Source of the DNA: Chryseobacterium edaphi
GTDB lineage: Bacteria; Bacteroidota; Bacteroidia; Flavobacteriales; Weeksellaceae
Assembly: GCF_025628985.1 (NCBI RefSeq)
Contig: NZ_JAOTEM010000002.1
Location: 124,001 to 188,000, forward strand
Reading direction: 5' to 3'
Length of the DNA stretch: 64,000 nt
The notes below the pieces were generated by a model. It searched no databases. It saw nothing but the letters and a program-made list of their open reading frames with translations, and was not told the DNA's origin. This document shows, in pieces, positions 8,937-18,185 of the stretch. How positions within the stretch are numbered: position 1 is the first letter of the stretch; the number at the start of each line of letters is the position of its first letter. The translations under genes were made by a program, and so were the position numbers.

Positions 8937-9389
8937 ATGAAAAATTTCACTTGGGGACATGGTGTATTTATAGCACTTGGTTCTTTTATTATATTTATTT
9001 TGTCAATGCTTTTCTTATTTCCGAACGGACAGAAAAACTCGGAAATGGTAACCGATAAGTACTACGAAGAAGAACTGGAATATCAAACCGTTATTGATGC
9101 AAAAAGAAGAGCAGATACAATTCAGGAAAAACCTGTATTCTCGCAAAATGCCGACGGAATCAAAATGACTTTTCCGAAAAATATCAATAATGCAAATTCT
9201 AAAATTAAATTTGTGCTAAACAGATCAGATGATCAGAATTTAGATATTAAAAGATCAGAGCAACTCGATGCCAATCAATCATTCACAATTCCTGCCAAAG
9301 TTTTGACAAAAGGAAACTATACGTTACGATTGATGTGGAATACCAACAAAACAGACTACCGGCTCGATTATGATGTGATATGGAAGTAG
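8937..9389 (+). CDS. ccoH: FixH family protein (CcoH)
   Basis: A 150-aa protein with a single N-terminal membrane helix (about 8-27, WGHGVFIALGSFIIFILSML) and a conserved DKYYEEELEYQ segment right after it that marks the FixH/CcoH family. The remainder is a small beta-rich periplasmic domain ending in LMWNTNKTDYRLDYDVIWK. CcoH is a cbb3 assembly factor found with the complex. It lies between ccoG and the TauE-like gene, overlapping the latter by 10 bp. Confidence 0.9.
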   Translation: MKNFTWGHGVFIALGSFIIFILSMLFLFPNGQKNSEMVTDKYYEEELEYQTVIDAKRRADTIQEKPVFSQNADGIKMTFPKNINNANSKIKFVLNRSDDQNLDIKRSEQLDANQSFTIPAKVLTKGNYTLRLMWNTNKTDYRLDYDVIWK

Positions 9390-10144
9390 CACTTATAATA
9401 TCGGCAATTGCTTTAGGTTTTGCATCCGGTTTTCACTGTATCGGAATGTGCGGTCCTATTGCTTTGTCGATGGGATTGACCAAAAAGCAGGCAACCAATT
9501 TCTATCTTCAGAATTTAACCTATCAATTCGGAAGAATTTTCACTTACGCTTTACTTGGTGGAATTTTAGGAATTATCGGTGAGGGTTTTGAGATGGCAGG
9601 TTTTCAAAAATATCTGACAATTGCCGTTGGAGTTTTATTAATTGTAATGGCATTATTTTCATTTGGAGGAAAAGATTTTGCTTCAAAAATTCCTTTTTTT
9701 TCAAGATTTCTTTTCAAAGTAAAGTCTAACTTAGGTAAACTTTTGCAGAAAGCAGATTACCGCTCAAGATTCACCACAGGAATTCTCAACGGATTTCTTC
9801 CCTGCGGAATGGTTTATATGGCATTAACGGCAAGTTTAGCTGCAGGCGGAATTTGGCAGGGAGCTTCATATATGGCTTTATTCGGACTGGGAACACTTCC
9901 ATTCATGTTTACCGTAGTTTTAGTCGGAAACTTGATGAACCAGGCTTTCAGACTTAAAATTTTAAAGGCTGTTCCGGTGATCATGATCATTTTGGGAGGA
10001 TTATTTATCTTAAGAGGATTAGAATTGGGTATTCCTTACATCTCTCCAACAGCTGGAGCAATGACAATTTCTAAAGATAATAATGGAGAATGTCATTTGC
10101 CTGGAGATCACAGTACGCATCCGCATAGTGCAAATTGTCATTGA
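9380..10144 (+). CDS. Sulfite exporter TauE/SafE-like membrane protein of the cbb3 locus
   Basis: A 254-aa protein with about six membrane helices. It starts inside the end of fixH (10-bp overlap), so it is translationally coupled. Conserved Cys motifs sit at the membrane edges: CIGMCGP near residue 21 and FLPCGMVYMAL near 140, reminiscent of the paired Cys/Pro motifs of DsbD/CcdA-type transporters. The C-terminus is a Cys/His-rich tail (ECHLPGDHSTHPHSANCH) that could bind metal. The family is labelled sulfite exporter by homology only; its constant place beside ccoG/fixH suggests a role in copper or thiol handling for the oxidase (inference). Confidence 0.8.
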   Translation: MEVALIISAIALGFASGFHCIGMCGPIALSMGLTKKQATNFYLQNLTYQFGRIFTYALLGGILGIIGEGFEMAGFQKYLTIAVGVLLIVMALFSFGGKDFASKIPFFSRFLFKVKSNLGKLLQKADYRSRFTTGILNGFLPCGMVYMALTASLAAGGIWQGASYMALFGLGTLPFMFTVVLVGNLMNQAFRLKILKAVPVIMIILGGLFILRGLELGIPYISPTAGAMTISKDNNGECHLPGDHSTHPHSANCH

Positions 10145-10178
10145 TTTTCTAAATATTTAAGCCAAATTTATTTTCTAA

Positions 10179-11195
10179 ATGAAATTCAGAATCTTTTTTT
10201 TACTCACTTTTTTAGTTGAATTTACATTTTCCCAACAAGGAAAAATCATTAACAAGCAATCGACCGCTTTTGAAATCACCGGTAAAAATGAAAAGATAGA
10301 ATTCATTGTTTTTGATAAAGTACTAACTCAAAAGAAACCTGTTTTCTTATGGTGTCAAGGTTCACTTCCTTATCCGTTTTACATCAACTCAAAAGATGAG
10401 GGAATTTGGCTTATCGGTGGAGGAATTTCAAATTTCGATGTATCAAAAATTGTTAAAAATTATCACCTTGTCATCATTTCAATGCCTGAAACTCCTTTGA
10501 TTGCAGATGAAAACGAAATCAATGATTCATATTGGTATGTTGGAAACTCGAAAGACAAAAACACACCAACTTTAGAATTTCAAAAATCAGATTATCTTGA
10601 AAATTATGTAGATCGCGGATTGAAAGTTTTAAAATTTTTGAAAAAACAAAAATGGGTTGACAATGACAGGATTATTATTGCAGGACATTCGCAAGGTTCA
10701 AAAGTAGCAACAAAGCTTGCCGCCACAAATAAAAATGTTTCCAAACTGGGTTTATTTTCAGCAAATCCTTTTGGAAGAATTGATCAGAATATCCGAGATT
10801 ATCGGAAAGATGCTGAGCAAAAAAAGATTTCGTGGGATGAAGCCAATAAAGGAATTGAAGCAGAATATCAGATTTTTAAAGATGCTCAAAATCCTGAGAT
10901 TTTAAAACAAAAACCAGACTTACTTGCATGGAAATCATTTTCCGTGCCTCTCCTTGATGATTGGTTAAATTTCAATAAACCGATTTATTTGGCCTACGGA
11001 ACGAATGACATTGCAAGTGATCTAAATGACATCGTTCCTTTATATTTCATTCGTGAGCATAAGGAAAATTTAACATTGAAAAGATACTTAAATCTTGAAC
11101 ACAATTTCTTTGAAGTTGAAGATGGAAGACCCAATCACGATAAGCCACATTGGGAAGAAGTAATGAATGACTTTGTGACTTGGACGTTGAAGTGA
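10179..11195 (+). CDS. Secreted alpha/beta hydrolase
   Basis: A 338-aa protein with an N-terminal signal peptide (cleavage probably after TFSQ, residue 19). It has an alpha/beta-hydrolase core with the nucleophile elbow GHSQG in IIIAGHSQGSKVATKLA near residue 169, an Asp in GTNDIASD near 271 and a His in LEHNFFE near 307 that can complete the triad. The substrate is not evident; peptides, esters or lipids are all possible. It lies 34 bp after the TauE-like gene on the same strand but has no functional link to the oxidase that I can see. No lipobox is present. Confidence 0.75.
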   Translation: MKFRIFFLLTFLVEFTFSQQGKIINKQSTAFEITGKNEKIEFIVFDKVLTQKKPVFLWCQGSLPYPFYINSKDEGIWLIGGGISNFDVSKIVKNYHLVIISMPETPLIADENEINDSYWYVGNSKDKNTPTLEFQKSDYLENYVDRGLKVLKFLKKQKWVDNDRIIIAGHSQGSKVATKLAATNKNVSKLGLFSANPFGRIDQNIRDYRKDAEQKKISWDEANKGIEAEYQIFKDAQNPEILKQKPDLLAWKSFSVPLLDDWLNFNKPIYLAYGTNDIASDLNDIVPLYFIREHKENLTLKRYLNLEHNFFEVEDGRPNHDKPHWEEVMNDFVTWTLK

Positions 11196-11254
11196 AGATG
11201 TTTATTAGCAGATTTCAAAGCTCCTGTTATTTCTCAAACATTTATTAAAAACAA

Positions 11255-11278
11255 AAACCACCGATTTCCCAGTGGTTT
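11255..11278 (-). terminator. Terminator of serS
   Basis: Stem of 7 bp (11255-11261 with 11272-11278), followed on the minus strand by TTTTTGTTTTT. It sits 22 bp past the serS stop and faces the convergent hydrolase gene, which it might also serve weakly. Confidence 0.75.
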
Positions 11279-11299
11279 CCTTTATATAAAAACTAAATT

Positions 11300-12568
11300 T
11301 TAATTAATCAATTCAAACTTCGCATATTCAGCGATTTTCTTCGGGAGCTTAATTCCGTCCTCAGTCTGATTATTCTCCAGCAAAGCTGCCATAATTCTCG
11401 GCAACGCCATTGCAGAACCGTTTAAGGTATGTACTAATTGAGTTTTTCCGTCAGCCTTATAACGACACTTTAATCGGTTTGCCTGGAATGTTTCAAAATT
11501 GGAAACCGAACTTACTTCCAGCCATTTTTCCTGAGCAGCGCTCCAAACTTCAAAATCATAAGTCATGGCAGAAGCAAAACCTGTATCTCCACCGCACAAT
11601 CTTAAAACTCTGTAAGGCAATTCAAGATCAGTCAGTATTTCTTTGATATGCTCAACCATTTCTTCCAAAACAGCGTAAGAATTTTCAGGTTTCTCTAATC
11701 TTACAATTTCTACTTTTTCAAACTGGTGAAGACGGTTCAGACCTCTTACGTGAGCTCCGTAACTTCCCGCTTCTCTTCTGTAACACTGAGAAAATGCGGT
11801 ATTTCTAATTGGAAGATCTTTTTCATCCAGCAAAACATCACGGTATAAATTCGTTACAGGAACTTCCGCTGTGGGAATTAAATATAATTCATCTGCATTG
11901 ATGTAATACATCTGTCCTTCTTTGTCTGGCAACTGACCGGTTCCGTAACCTGAAGCTTCATTGACAACATGAGGCGGATTGACTTCCAGATAACCTGCGT
12001 CAACATTTTTATCTAAAAAATACTGAACCAAAGCTCTCTGCAATCTTGCTCCTTTTCCAAAATAAACCGGGAAACCCGCTCCGGCGATTTTTACACCCAA
12101 TTCAAAATCAATCAGGTTATATTTTTTTGCTAATTCCCAATGTGGAATTGCACCTTCACCTAAACCTTCAACATCATGTGACTGATAGATAATTTCGTTA
12201 TCATCCGCAGAAACTCCCGCTTTTACCAATTCATAAGGTACATTTGGAATCTGATAAAGAATGTCTAATAATTTCTTTTCGATCACTTCCAATTGTGACT
12301 TCAATTCTGTGCTCGATTCTTTGAACTGTGCTGTTTTAGATTTGGATGCTTCAGCTTCTTCTCTTTTTCCTTCTTTCATTAAAATCCCGATCTCTTTGGA
12401 GATTTTATTGATTTCTGAAAGTTGAGAATCTAATTCAAACTGAATTCTTTTTCTTTCTTCGTCAGTAAGGATCGCCTCGTCTACCAACTCAGGATTTTTG
12501 AATTGTCTCTTTTGAAGACCTTCTAAAACGCGTTCTTTGTTTTCGCGCAAAAAATTGACTTGTAACAT
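11300..12568 (-). CDS. serS: Seryl-tRNA synthetase
   Basis: A 422-aa class II aminoacyl-tRNA synthetase that charges tRNA-Ser. The N-terminal ~100 residues form the long antiparallel coiled-coil tRNA-binding arm. Class II motif 2 is seen as FSQCYRREAGSYG and motif 3 as LNGSAMALPRIMAALLE near the C-terminus; TAEVPVTNLY matches the serine-binding TAE loop. Length is normal for bacteria. The 5' leader, from a -7 box at 12656-12663 to the ATG, carries two 16-bp direct repeats. Confidence 0.97.
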   Translation of the reverse strand: MLQVNFLRENKERVLEGLQKRQFKNPELVDEAILTDEERKRIQFELDSQLSEINKISKEIGILMKEGKREEAEASKSKTAQFKESSTELKSQLEVIEKKLLDILYQIPNVPYELVKAGVSADDNEIIYQSHDVEGLGEGAIPHWELAKKYNLIDFELGVKIAGAGFPVYFGKGARLQRALVQYFLDKNVDAGYLEVNPPHVVNEASGYGTGQLPDKEGQMYYINADELYLIPTAEVPVTNLYRDVLLDEKDLPIRNTAFSQCYRREAGSYGAHVRGLNRLHQFEKVEIVRLEKPENSYAVLEEMVEHIKEILTDLELPYRVLRLCGGDTGFASAMTYDFEVWSAAQEKWLEVSSVSNFETFQANRLKCRYKADGKTQLVHTLNGSAMALPRIMAALLENNQTEDGIKLPKKIAEYAKFELIN

Positions 12569-12575
12569 TTTTGTT

Positions 12576-12645
12576 TTTGTTGTTGGGTGTTAGATGTTTG
12601 TTGTTGGGTGTTGCCGGACTTCATCATCCAGCTTCCATCATCCAA
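12576..12645. repeat. G/T-rich direct repeats in the serS leader
   Basis: A perfect 16-bp direct repeat, TTTGTTGTTGGGTGTT, at 12576-12591 and 12597-12612 (period 21). Two imperfect copies of a CATCATCCA-type unit follow (about 12620-12645). A related stretch occurs in the other orientation at 45437-45465. Confidence 0.7.
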
Positions 12646-12655
12646 CAGATTTATG

Positions 12656-12663
12656 CAAATTTA
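12656..12663 (-). promoter_or_regulatory. -7 box of serS
   Basis: TAAATTTG on the minus strand matches TAnnTTTG. It implies a leader of about 80 nt that includes the direct repeats. No clear TTG -33 element. Confidence 0.4.
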
Positions 12664-12667
12664 AAGA

Positions 12668-13177
12668 TTATTTTATGATTTTCACGACATTACGACTTTC
12701 CGCATCTTTAGTTACGGGTAATTGAGAACTATTGTAATGTACTGTTGAGATTTCAAAAACTGTTGGAGTCCAACGATAACGAATTTCTAAAGTATCATTG
12801 ACAACAGCAGCAAACGTAGTATCGGTAATTTTTTTGATGAGATCAACTCTTATTTTCGATCGGTAAACTCTTTCATCAGAATCGCCACCGCTTTCTAATT
12901 GTCTGGTAGCACCTGCAATATATTCAAGAAAACGTCTGGAGCTTTCTCCTGTTTTAGGTGAAAAACTTACCGGAGCAACATCTTTCGGAGCCAAAAAATC
13001 ATTCATAGAAATCGTTGTGTAAGATCCGATGCTGTCGGGAATCAGCAGATCTTTTCCGCTTGAATTCTCAATGTAAAAATTCATGATCTGATCAATTTTC
13101 TGAATAGAATCTTCGTCGCTCCTACATCCCATAAGTGCAAAACATCCGAGTAAAATTCCAAAAAGTAGATTTTTCAT
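12668..13177 (-). CDS. Predicted lipoprotein, unknown function
   Basis: A 169-aa protein with an N-terminal lipoprotein signal, MKNLLFGILLGCFALMGC, the lipobox Cys being residue 18. The following residues SDEDS would fit surface or periplasmic lipoproteins of this phylum. The rest is a mixed alpha/beta region with no motif I recognise. It begins 33 bp downstream of asnB on the same strand, so it may be co-transcribed with the glycan block. Not assigned to any family. Confidence 0.75.
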   Translation of the reverse strand: MKNLLFGILLGCFALMGCRSDEDSIQKIDQIMNFYIENSSGKDLLIPDSIGSYTTISMNDFLAPKDVAPVSFSPKTGESSRRFLEYIAGATRQLESGGDSDERVYRSKIRVDLIKKITDTTFAAVVNDTLEIRYRWTPTVFEISTVHYNSSQLPVTKDAESRNVVKIIK

Positions 13178-13210
13178 ACTGCAAAGGTAAAATATAAAAT
13201 GAAACTGATT

Positions 13211-15109
13211 TTATTGATTCTCAAAATATTTCTGATACCAAAGTTCAAAAGTAACCAATTGCCAGATTTTCACATAACCGTACTCGTCTTTTTGATTTTT
13301 CCACCAATCATCAATGATTTCTGAGTTGAAAAAATTTCTTTTTTTAAGGCTTTCTAAATTTTCACTGATAAAATTCTGAATCTTCTTGTCATTTTTAATA
13401 AAATAAGCCAGTGGGAAAGAAAATCCGCGCTTCGGCATATTTAAAACCTCGGAAGGAAGATATTTTTGGGCAACTCTTCTTAATAAGGGCTTATTCTGAA
13501 TTCCATTGAAACGTAAATTTTCCGGCAAAGCTAAAACAAAATCAATCAGTGCATTGCTTAAATACGGATAACGAAATTCAACCCCATATTTCATTGCGCT
13601 CAGGTCATCCCGGAAAACATGATGAGAAGACAGAGAATATTTCATGTCATATTCAAATAATCCGTTATAGTCTTTGGTTTCAGACAAATGAAACTGTTTC
13701 AAATTTGGATTGATCTGATTGTAAAATTCTTTCTTAAAGACATTTTTAGCCTGCAAAAGTTTCATACCGACCTGACTTTGACGGAAAAAATCAAACATGT
13801 AATCCTGAGAAAAATAGTTTTTAACCTTTTGTGAAAAATCATCTTTCGTGAAAATAAAATTTCTTACAAAATTGAAATTCTTCATCAAAAGCCATTTATC
13901 GAGTTTTAAAGAATGAGAATATCCCGCAAACAATTCATCTGCACCATTTCCGCTGAGAACTACTTTAAAGCCTAAATTTTTAGCATATTCTGCAGCATTC
14001 ATCAAGACTTCAAGACTGCTGTAAGGTTCTTCAAAATGTTGGATATTTTCTATTAATTGGTTTAAAATTTCATCATCCGACACTTTCTTGATATGGTGTG
14101 GAATCTTGATTTTTTCGGCAACCAAAGAGGCATTCCTTATTTCATCTTCAGAAAACGGATATGCAATTGTAAATGCATTAACATCATCTTTGTAAGGTTT
14201 TGACTGTGCAGTAATCAACGTAGAATCTATTCCACCGCTCATCATACTTGCAACCGGAACGTCTGCATAAAGCTGTTCCTGCACACTTTGAGAAAGCAAT
14301 CTGTCGATCTTTAATACAGCTTCTTCCTCAGAAATATTATTTTTTGAAGTAGGGAAATTCCAATAAAACTCTTTTGTCATTGTAAAATCATTTAAATCAA
14401 CTGTCATGAAAGACGCAGGTTCTAAAGAAAAAACACCTTTAAAACAGGTTTCAGGAGCCAAAGTTGTCTGGAAAAGAAAATTGGTATAAACTCCCTGCCA
14501 ATTAATTTCAGGATTTAGATATTCATTTTTAAGAAGAGATTTTATTTCAGAAGCCCAAAGAATGATCGCCTTATTTTTATAATAAAAAAGTGGTTTCAAG
14601 CCTACCCGATCTCTTGCTAAAATTATTTTACTTTTATTTAAATCAATCAGAGCAATCGCAAACATTCCGTCAAATCTGGCAAACATTTCGGTTCCCCACT
14701 CTTCATATGATTTTAAAATGACTTCCGTATCTGAACTGCTTTTAAATTGATAACCTAAATCTTCAAGTTCTTTCCGTAATTTTTTAAAGTTATAAATCTC
14801 ACCATTGAAAGTAATCGTTATTTTTCCGTTATCGGAAAGCATCGGTTGATGTCCTTTTTCAGATAAATCTAAAATGGAAAGTCTTCGGAAGCCTAAAGCC
14901 AGTTGAGAATTTTCTTCGTTTAAAACAGGAAATATTTCTTTGATTTTCTGCGTAGAATCTTCTCCGGAAAAAGATGTTCCAGCCGATCCGTCCGAAAGCC
15001 AAAACCCTTCATCATCGGGACCGCGATGTTGGATGGCTTTATTCATTTCTAAAATATTTTTAGAAGAAATTTCTTTTTTAAATGAATAATAGCCGCAGAT
15101 TCCGCACAT
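13211..15109 (-). CDS. asnB: Asparagine synthase (glutamine-hydrolysing) family amidotransferase
   Basis: A 632-aa protein starting MCGICGYY, so Cys2 is available as the N-terminal nucleophile of the glutaminase domain. The glutaminase domain has the expected RGPDDEG and FNGEIYN segments. The C-terminal synthetase domain carries the ATP PP-loop SGGIDS at about 291-296 and the YRFPYL-like block as FRYPYLSNALIDF. Its place immediately downstream of a flippase and a glycosyltransferase, and its similarity to exosortase/capsule-type AsnB proteins, suggest it amidates a surface-glycan sugar or precursor rather than making free asparagine (inference). A housekeeping asparagine synthetase role cannot be excluded. 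Confidence 0.88.
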   Translation of the reverse strand: MCGICGYYSFKKEISSKNILEMNKAIQHRGPDDEGFWLSDGSAGTSFSGEDSTQKIKEIFPVLNEENSQLALGFRRLSILDLSEKGHQPMLSDNGKITITFNGEIYNFKKLRKELEDLGYQFKSSSDTEVILKSYEEWGTEMFARFDGMFAIALIDLNKSKIILARDRVGLKPLFYYKNKAIILWASEIKSLLKNEYLNPEINWQGVYTNFLFQTTLAPETCFKGVFSLEPASFMTVDLNDFTMTKEFYWNFPTSKNNISEEEAVLKIDRLLSQSVQEQLYADVPVASMMSGGIDSTLITAQSKPYKDDVNAFTIAYPFSEDEIRNASLVAEKIKIPHHIKKVSDDEILNQLIENIQHFEEPYSSLEVLMNAAEYAKNLGFKVVLSGNGADELFAGYSHSLKLDKWLLMKNFNFVRNFIFTKDDFSQKVKNYFSQDYMFDFFRQSQVGMKLLQAKNVFKKEFYNQINPNLKQFHLSETKDYNGLFEYDMKYSLSSHHVFRDDLSAMKYGVEFRYPYLSNALIDFVLALPENLRFNGIQNKPLLRRVAQKYLPSEVLNMPKRGFSFPLAYFIKNDKKIQNFISENLESLKKRNFFNSEIIDDWWKNQKDEYGYVKIWQLVTFELWYQKYFENQ

Positions 15110-15200
15110 GAATATTGTTTTGAATTGTAAAAATAGGAAATGATTACGTTAATTTAAAATAAGTTGAAGAAGTCAATTTCTACAAATGCTTCACTAATGA

Positions 15201-16457
15201 TCATTTCTTCCTTAATTTTTCTAAAAGTAAATTGATTTCGGCTTTTGAAATAAGATAATCATTGATTTTAAAGTTAGTAGACTGATAAAATTTCCAGAAT
15301 AAAATGGCTGCCGAAACGCAATATGAAATCGTTGCAACAACACAGGCTCCATACATTCCCCATTTCGGAATTGCATAAAATGATAAGGCAACTGTTACGA
15401 GCAATCCTAAAACCGACTTGATATTCAGTATTTTAAGTTCTTTAACACCTGAAAAATAATGTCCTATCATATCACTTACTGCAATGGCGAAAATTCCGGG
15501 AGAAAGGAGAAGCATGATTTCTTTGGTTCCTTTAAAGGCTCTTCCAAATATAAACTCATAAACTTCTGAAGGAATGATGATAATTCCCAATACAAAAATA
15601 ATCATCAGCAAAAATGACATTCGTAATGATGTTTTGGTTTTTTCAATAGATTCTTCCCGACTTTGGCTATTAACGACATCCGAATAAAGAATCACGGCAA
15701 TGCTTCTTGTAATCGTCCAGATCGCTTCGGAAAAGGTAATTCCGACAGAAAAAATTCCTACCGCAGCAATTCCCTCAAAATATTCAAGAAAATAGAAAGA
15801 AAGTCTGTAATTTAAAAATTGTATAAATGCGCTCAACTGATTTTTCCAGCCATAATCAAACATATCTTTCAACACAGCAAGCGGAAACGAAATTTCAGAA
15901 ATTTTACAGGATTTTAAAATCTGAAAAAAACTCGTTATAAATAATAAGGCATAACAAAAAATCTGCGCTGTAAAGTAAACAGAAACATCCCTATAATTCA
16001 AGATATAAATAAACCCCGCAATAAAAACAATGTGTGCAAACTGTTGTAAAACCGTATAAAGATTAAAAAGCCGAATATTCTGAATACCGATAAACAAACT
16101 GATATTTGTCGCAAGAAGTGAAGAAAAAACAGAAATTCCTATCAGATGAAATAAGTAATTTTCCTGTAATGAAGCAAAGCTAAAAATCAAAGGAACAAAA
16201 ATTCCAATGAGAATCGAGCCAATGTATGCAAATCCCAAAACCTGCTCGGTCTTATATTTTCTTGCGAAAAAGGAAGTACTGCTTCCCGCAAAAATACTGC
16301 TGAAAAAACTAACAATAGCAGCATTTGCAACAACGAGAGAAATCGTGCCTTTTCCTTCGCTTCCCCACATATTCGTCGAATAGATAACCAATCCAAAACT
16401 GAGGATCAGAATCAGAAAGCGGGAAATAAAAGTCTTAACAACCTTCAGTTGCATCAT
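15201..16457 (-). CDS. Oligosaccharide flippase (Wzx-like, MOP superfamily)
   Basis: A 418-aa polytopic membrane protein with about 12 hydrophobic helices and a short basic C-terminus, resembling polysaccharide-export flippases (polysaccharide_synt/MATE-like). It would translocate lipid-linked sugar units across the inner membrane. The start codon overlaps the glycosyltransferase stop (TAATG arrangement at 16457), indicating translational coupling. A second in-frame ATG lies one codon later. Sequence identity in this family is low, so the call relies on topology, the N-terminal FLILILSFGLVIYSTNMWGSEGKGTI pattern and context. Confidence 0.8.
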   Translation of the reverse strand: MMQLKVVKTFISRFLILILSFGLVIYSTNMWGSEGKGTISLVVANAAIVSFFSSIFAGSSTSFFARKYKTEQVLGFAYIGSILIGIFVPLIFSFASLQENYLFHLIGISVFSSLLATNISLFIGIQNIRLFNLYTVLQQFAHIVFIAGFIYILNYRDVSVYFTAQIFCYALLFITSFFQILKSCKISEISFPLAVLKDMFDYGWKNQLSAFIQFLNYRLSFYFLEYFEGIAAVGIFSVGITFSEAIWTITRSIAVILYSDVVNSQSREESIEKTKTSLRMSFLLMIIFVLGIIIIPSEVYEFIFGRAFKGTKEIMLLLSPGIFAIAVSDMIGHYFSGVKELKILNIKSVLGLLVTVALSFYAIPKWGMYGACVVATISYCVSAAILFWKFYQSTNFKINDYLISKAEINLLLEKLRKK

Positions 16458-17593
16458 TATTTTTTATCAATTGATTGTTTTACAAAATCAACAAAAGAAT
16501 TACAGATTGCTTTCCAGTTGTATCTGTTTTCAAATTCTTTTCTTGCATTTTTTGCGTGCGAATCGTAAAGTTGAGGATTTTCGATGTAATTTACTATTAA
16601 TTCAGCAATTAAATCAGCATTTTTGGGATCGACCAGATTTCCAAATTTTGATACATTCATGTGCCTTCTAATTCCTTTTAAATTCGAGTAAATGATTGGT
16701 TTTCCGGCTCCGATATAATAAAATAACTTGATTGGCAGAGAATGATGATTTTCAAAATTAAGTTCTCTCAAATCAAAGCAAATGTCTGCATCGGCAAATG
16801 TTTCCGTGAATTTTTCGAAAGACGTTGGTTTTTTGATTGTTATATTTTCAAAAGAAAACTTTGTTAATAAGTTTGAAAAGTAAATTTCGTCGCTTTCTTT
16901 TCTTGGCGAACCGACAATCAAAAGTGAAATTTTAAGATTAGGTTTAAGTTTTTGCAGCTTACCGACTGCATTAAAAAAATTCCCGATTCCTTTATCTTTA
17001 GAAATAGCACCAGTGTAACAAAGCGTAATTTGGTTGGGTATCAGTTTTTTAATATTTTCAGAAACATAATTTCGATCCGGATAGTAAGGAAGCATCAACT
17101 TCTTCTTGAAAGGAAAAAAATAAGCCAAAGGAAATTTTTTAGTCTCTTCGCCAAAAATAAAATGAGTGCTCAGAAATCCTGCATACAACTGAATTAATGA
17201 AAATCTAAAGCCATGAATAAGTTTTGAAGGAAACGAATATTCTTCAAGCATCGACATTGCAGGATACCACTCTGTAATGTCATAGATAATGCTGATTTTC
17301 TTTTTTTTACTGAATTTTCTGGCAGCTAAAACAGGAATCGGTTCCGAACAAATAATACATTCCGGAAGGAAAGATTCACAAACTTCAAGAAACAAGTTTA
17401 CTTTTTCTGAAAATGACTTTTCTAAAAATGCATGAGATTCAATTTCAATTCCATCTAAATTTCCCTGAAAATCCGAATATAAACTGCAAATTTTAACTTC
17501 AAATCCCCGAATTTTAAGCTCTTTTGCCTGATGAAAAAAGATTCTGTCATCATTGTAATTGTGAGCGGTTGTTAAAAAGAGGATTTTAGACAT
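16457..17593 (-). CDS. Glycosyltransferase, GT4-like
   Basis: A 378-aa GT-B-fold enzyme. The N-terminal half has a Rossmann-like start (ILFLTTAHNYNDDRIFFHQA) and the C-terminal half the donor-binding region: LCYTGAISKDKGIGNFFNAV near 190, ADICFDLRELN near 265, and the KLFYYIGAGKPIIYSN segment with the GT4-type ExxA-like helix near 290. It probably adds a sugar to a lipid-linked glycan in the cytoplasm. It overlaps the flippase gene by 1 bp and is 79 bp from the upstream 162-aa gene. Donor and acceptor cannot be inferred. Confidence 0.85.
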   Translation of the reverse strand: MSKILFLTTAHNYNDDRIFFHQAKELKIRGFEVKICSLYSDFQGNLDGIEIESHAFLEKSFSEKVNLFLEVCESFLPECIICSEPIPVLAARKFSKKKKISIIYDITEWYPAMSMLEEYSFPSKLIHGFRFSLIQLYAGFLSTHFIFGEETKKFPLAYFFPFKKKLMLPYYPDRNYVSENIKKLIPNQITLCYTGAISKDKGIGNFFNAVGKLQKLKPNLKISLLIVGSPRKESDEIYFSNLLTKFSFENITIKKPTSFEKFTETFADADICFDLRELNFENHHSLPIKLFYYIGAGKPIIYSNLKGIRRHMNVSKFGNLVDPKNADLIAELIVNYIENPQLYDSHAKNARKEFENRYNWKAICNSFVDFVKQSIDKK

Positions 17594-17672
17594 TTTAGGG
17601 AAAAATCAGTTAATAAAATTTTCCCATCATTTTTAAACAAATAAGAGAAAATTTTATCATTTCAAAAAGAAA

Positions 17673-18161
17673 TTATTTTATGTTAATTGCCCAGCTTTTG
17701 CTGAAAGGCAATAAGAAATTTCCTAAAAACTCAAGGTAAGTATTTTTAGAAAAATCGAAAACTTCGATATCTTTTGATAGTTCTCCGCTACGGATTTTAT
17801 TTTTAAAGTCAATCAGCTTTAAAGTTTTTACTTCACCATTTTCAACAAAGCTGGCTTTCATACGGTCAAATAAACCCAATTGATGCTCTTCATCGATCTC
17901 TCTCATTATTTTTCCTAAAGCATCGATACTGCAGCCTGAAGCCATCTCTTTCTCCTCATCAACGCAAATAACAATGAATTGGTTTTTCTCTATTTTAAAA
18001 GACGAAGAAAGTGGTTTCCCGTGCGCTGCCCACGTTGCCAGAAAGTCATATAACTTTTCGGTAATTACTTTGGCTTCTTTAGTCGTTAAAGGTCTTGAGG
18101 CTGGATATATAATAACTCTGTAATCGTTTGCTTCTACAATATTTGATTCTTCGATTTTCAT
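17673..18161 (-). CDS. Conserved Bacteroidota protein of unknown function
   Basis: A 162-aa soluble protein. Homologues are often labelled ABC transporter ATPase in databases (from memory), but there is no Walker A, no ABC signature and no Walker B here, so that name is not supported. It has an alpha/beta pattern with a conserved-looking centre SSSFKIEKNQFIVICVDE and ASGCSIDALGKIMREID, where a Cys follows a Gly-rich turn. It lies between a membrane protein (24 bp upstream) and a glycosyltransferase. Function unknown. Confidence 0.75.
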   Translation of the reverse strand: MKIEESNIVEANDYRVIIYPASRPLTTKEAKVITEKLYDFLATWAAHGKPLSSSFKIEKNQFIVICVDEEKEMASGCSIDALGKIMREIDEEHQLGLFDRMKASFVENGEVKTLKLIDFKNKIRSGELSKDIEVFDFSKNTYLEFLGNFLLPFSKSWAINIK

Positions 18162-18185
18162 TTCAAATAAATTTAAAGCACAAAA

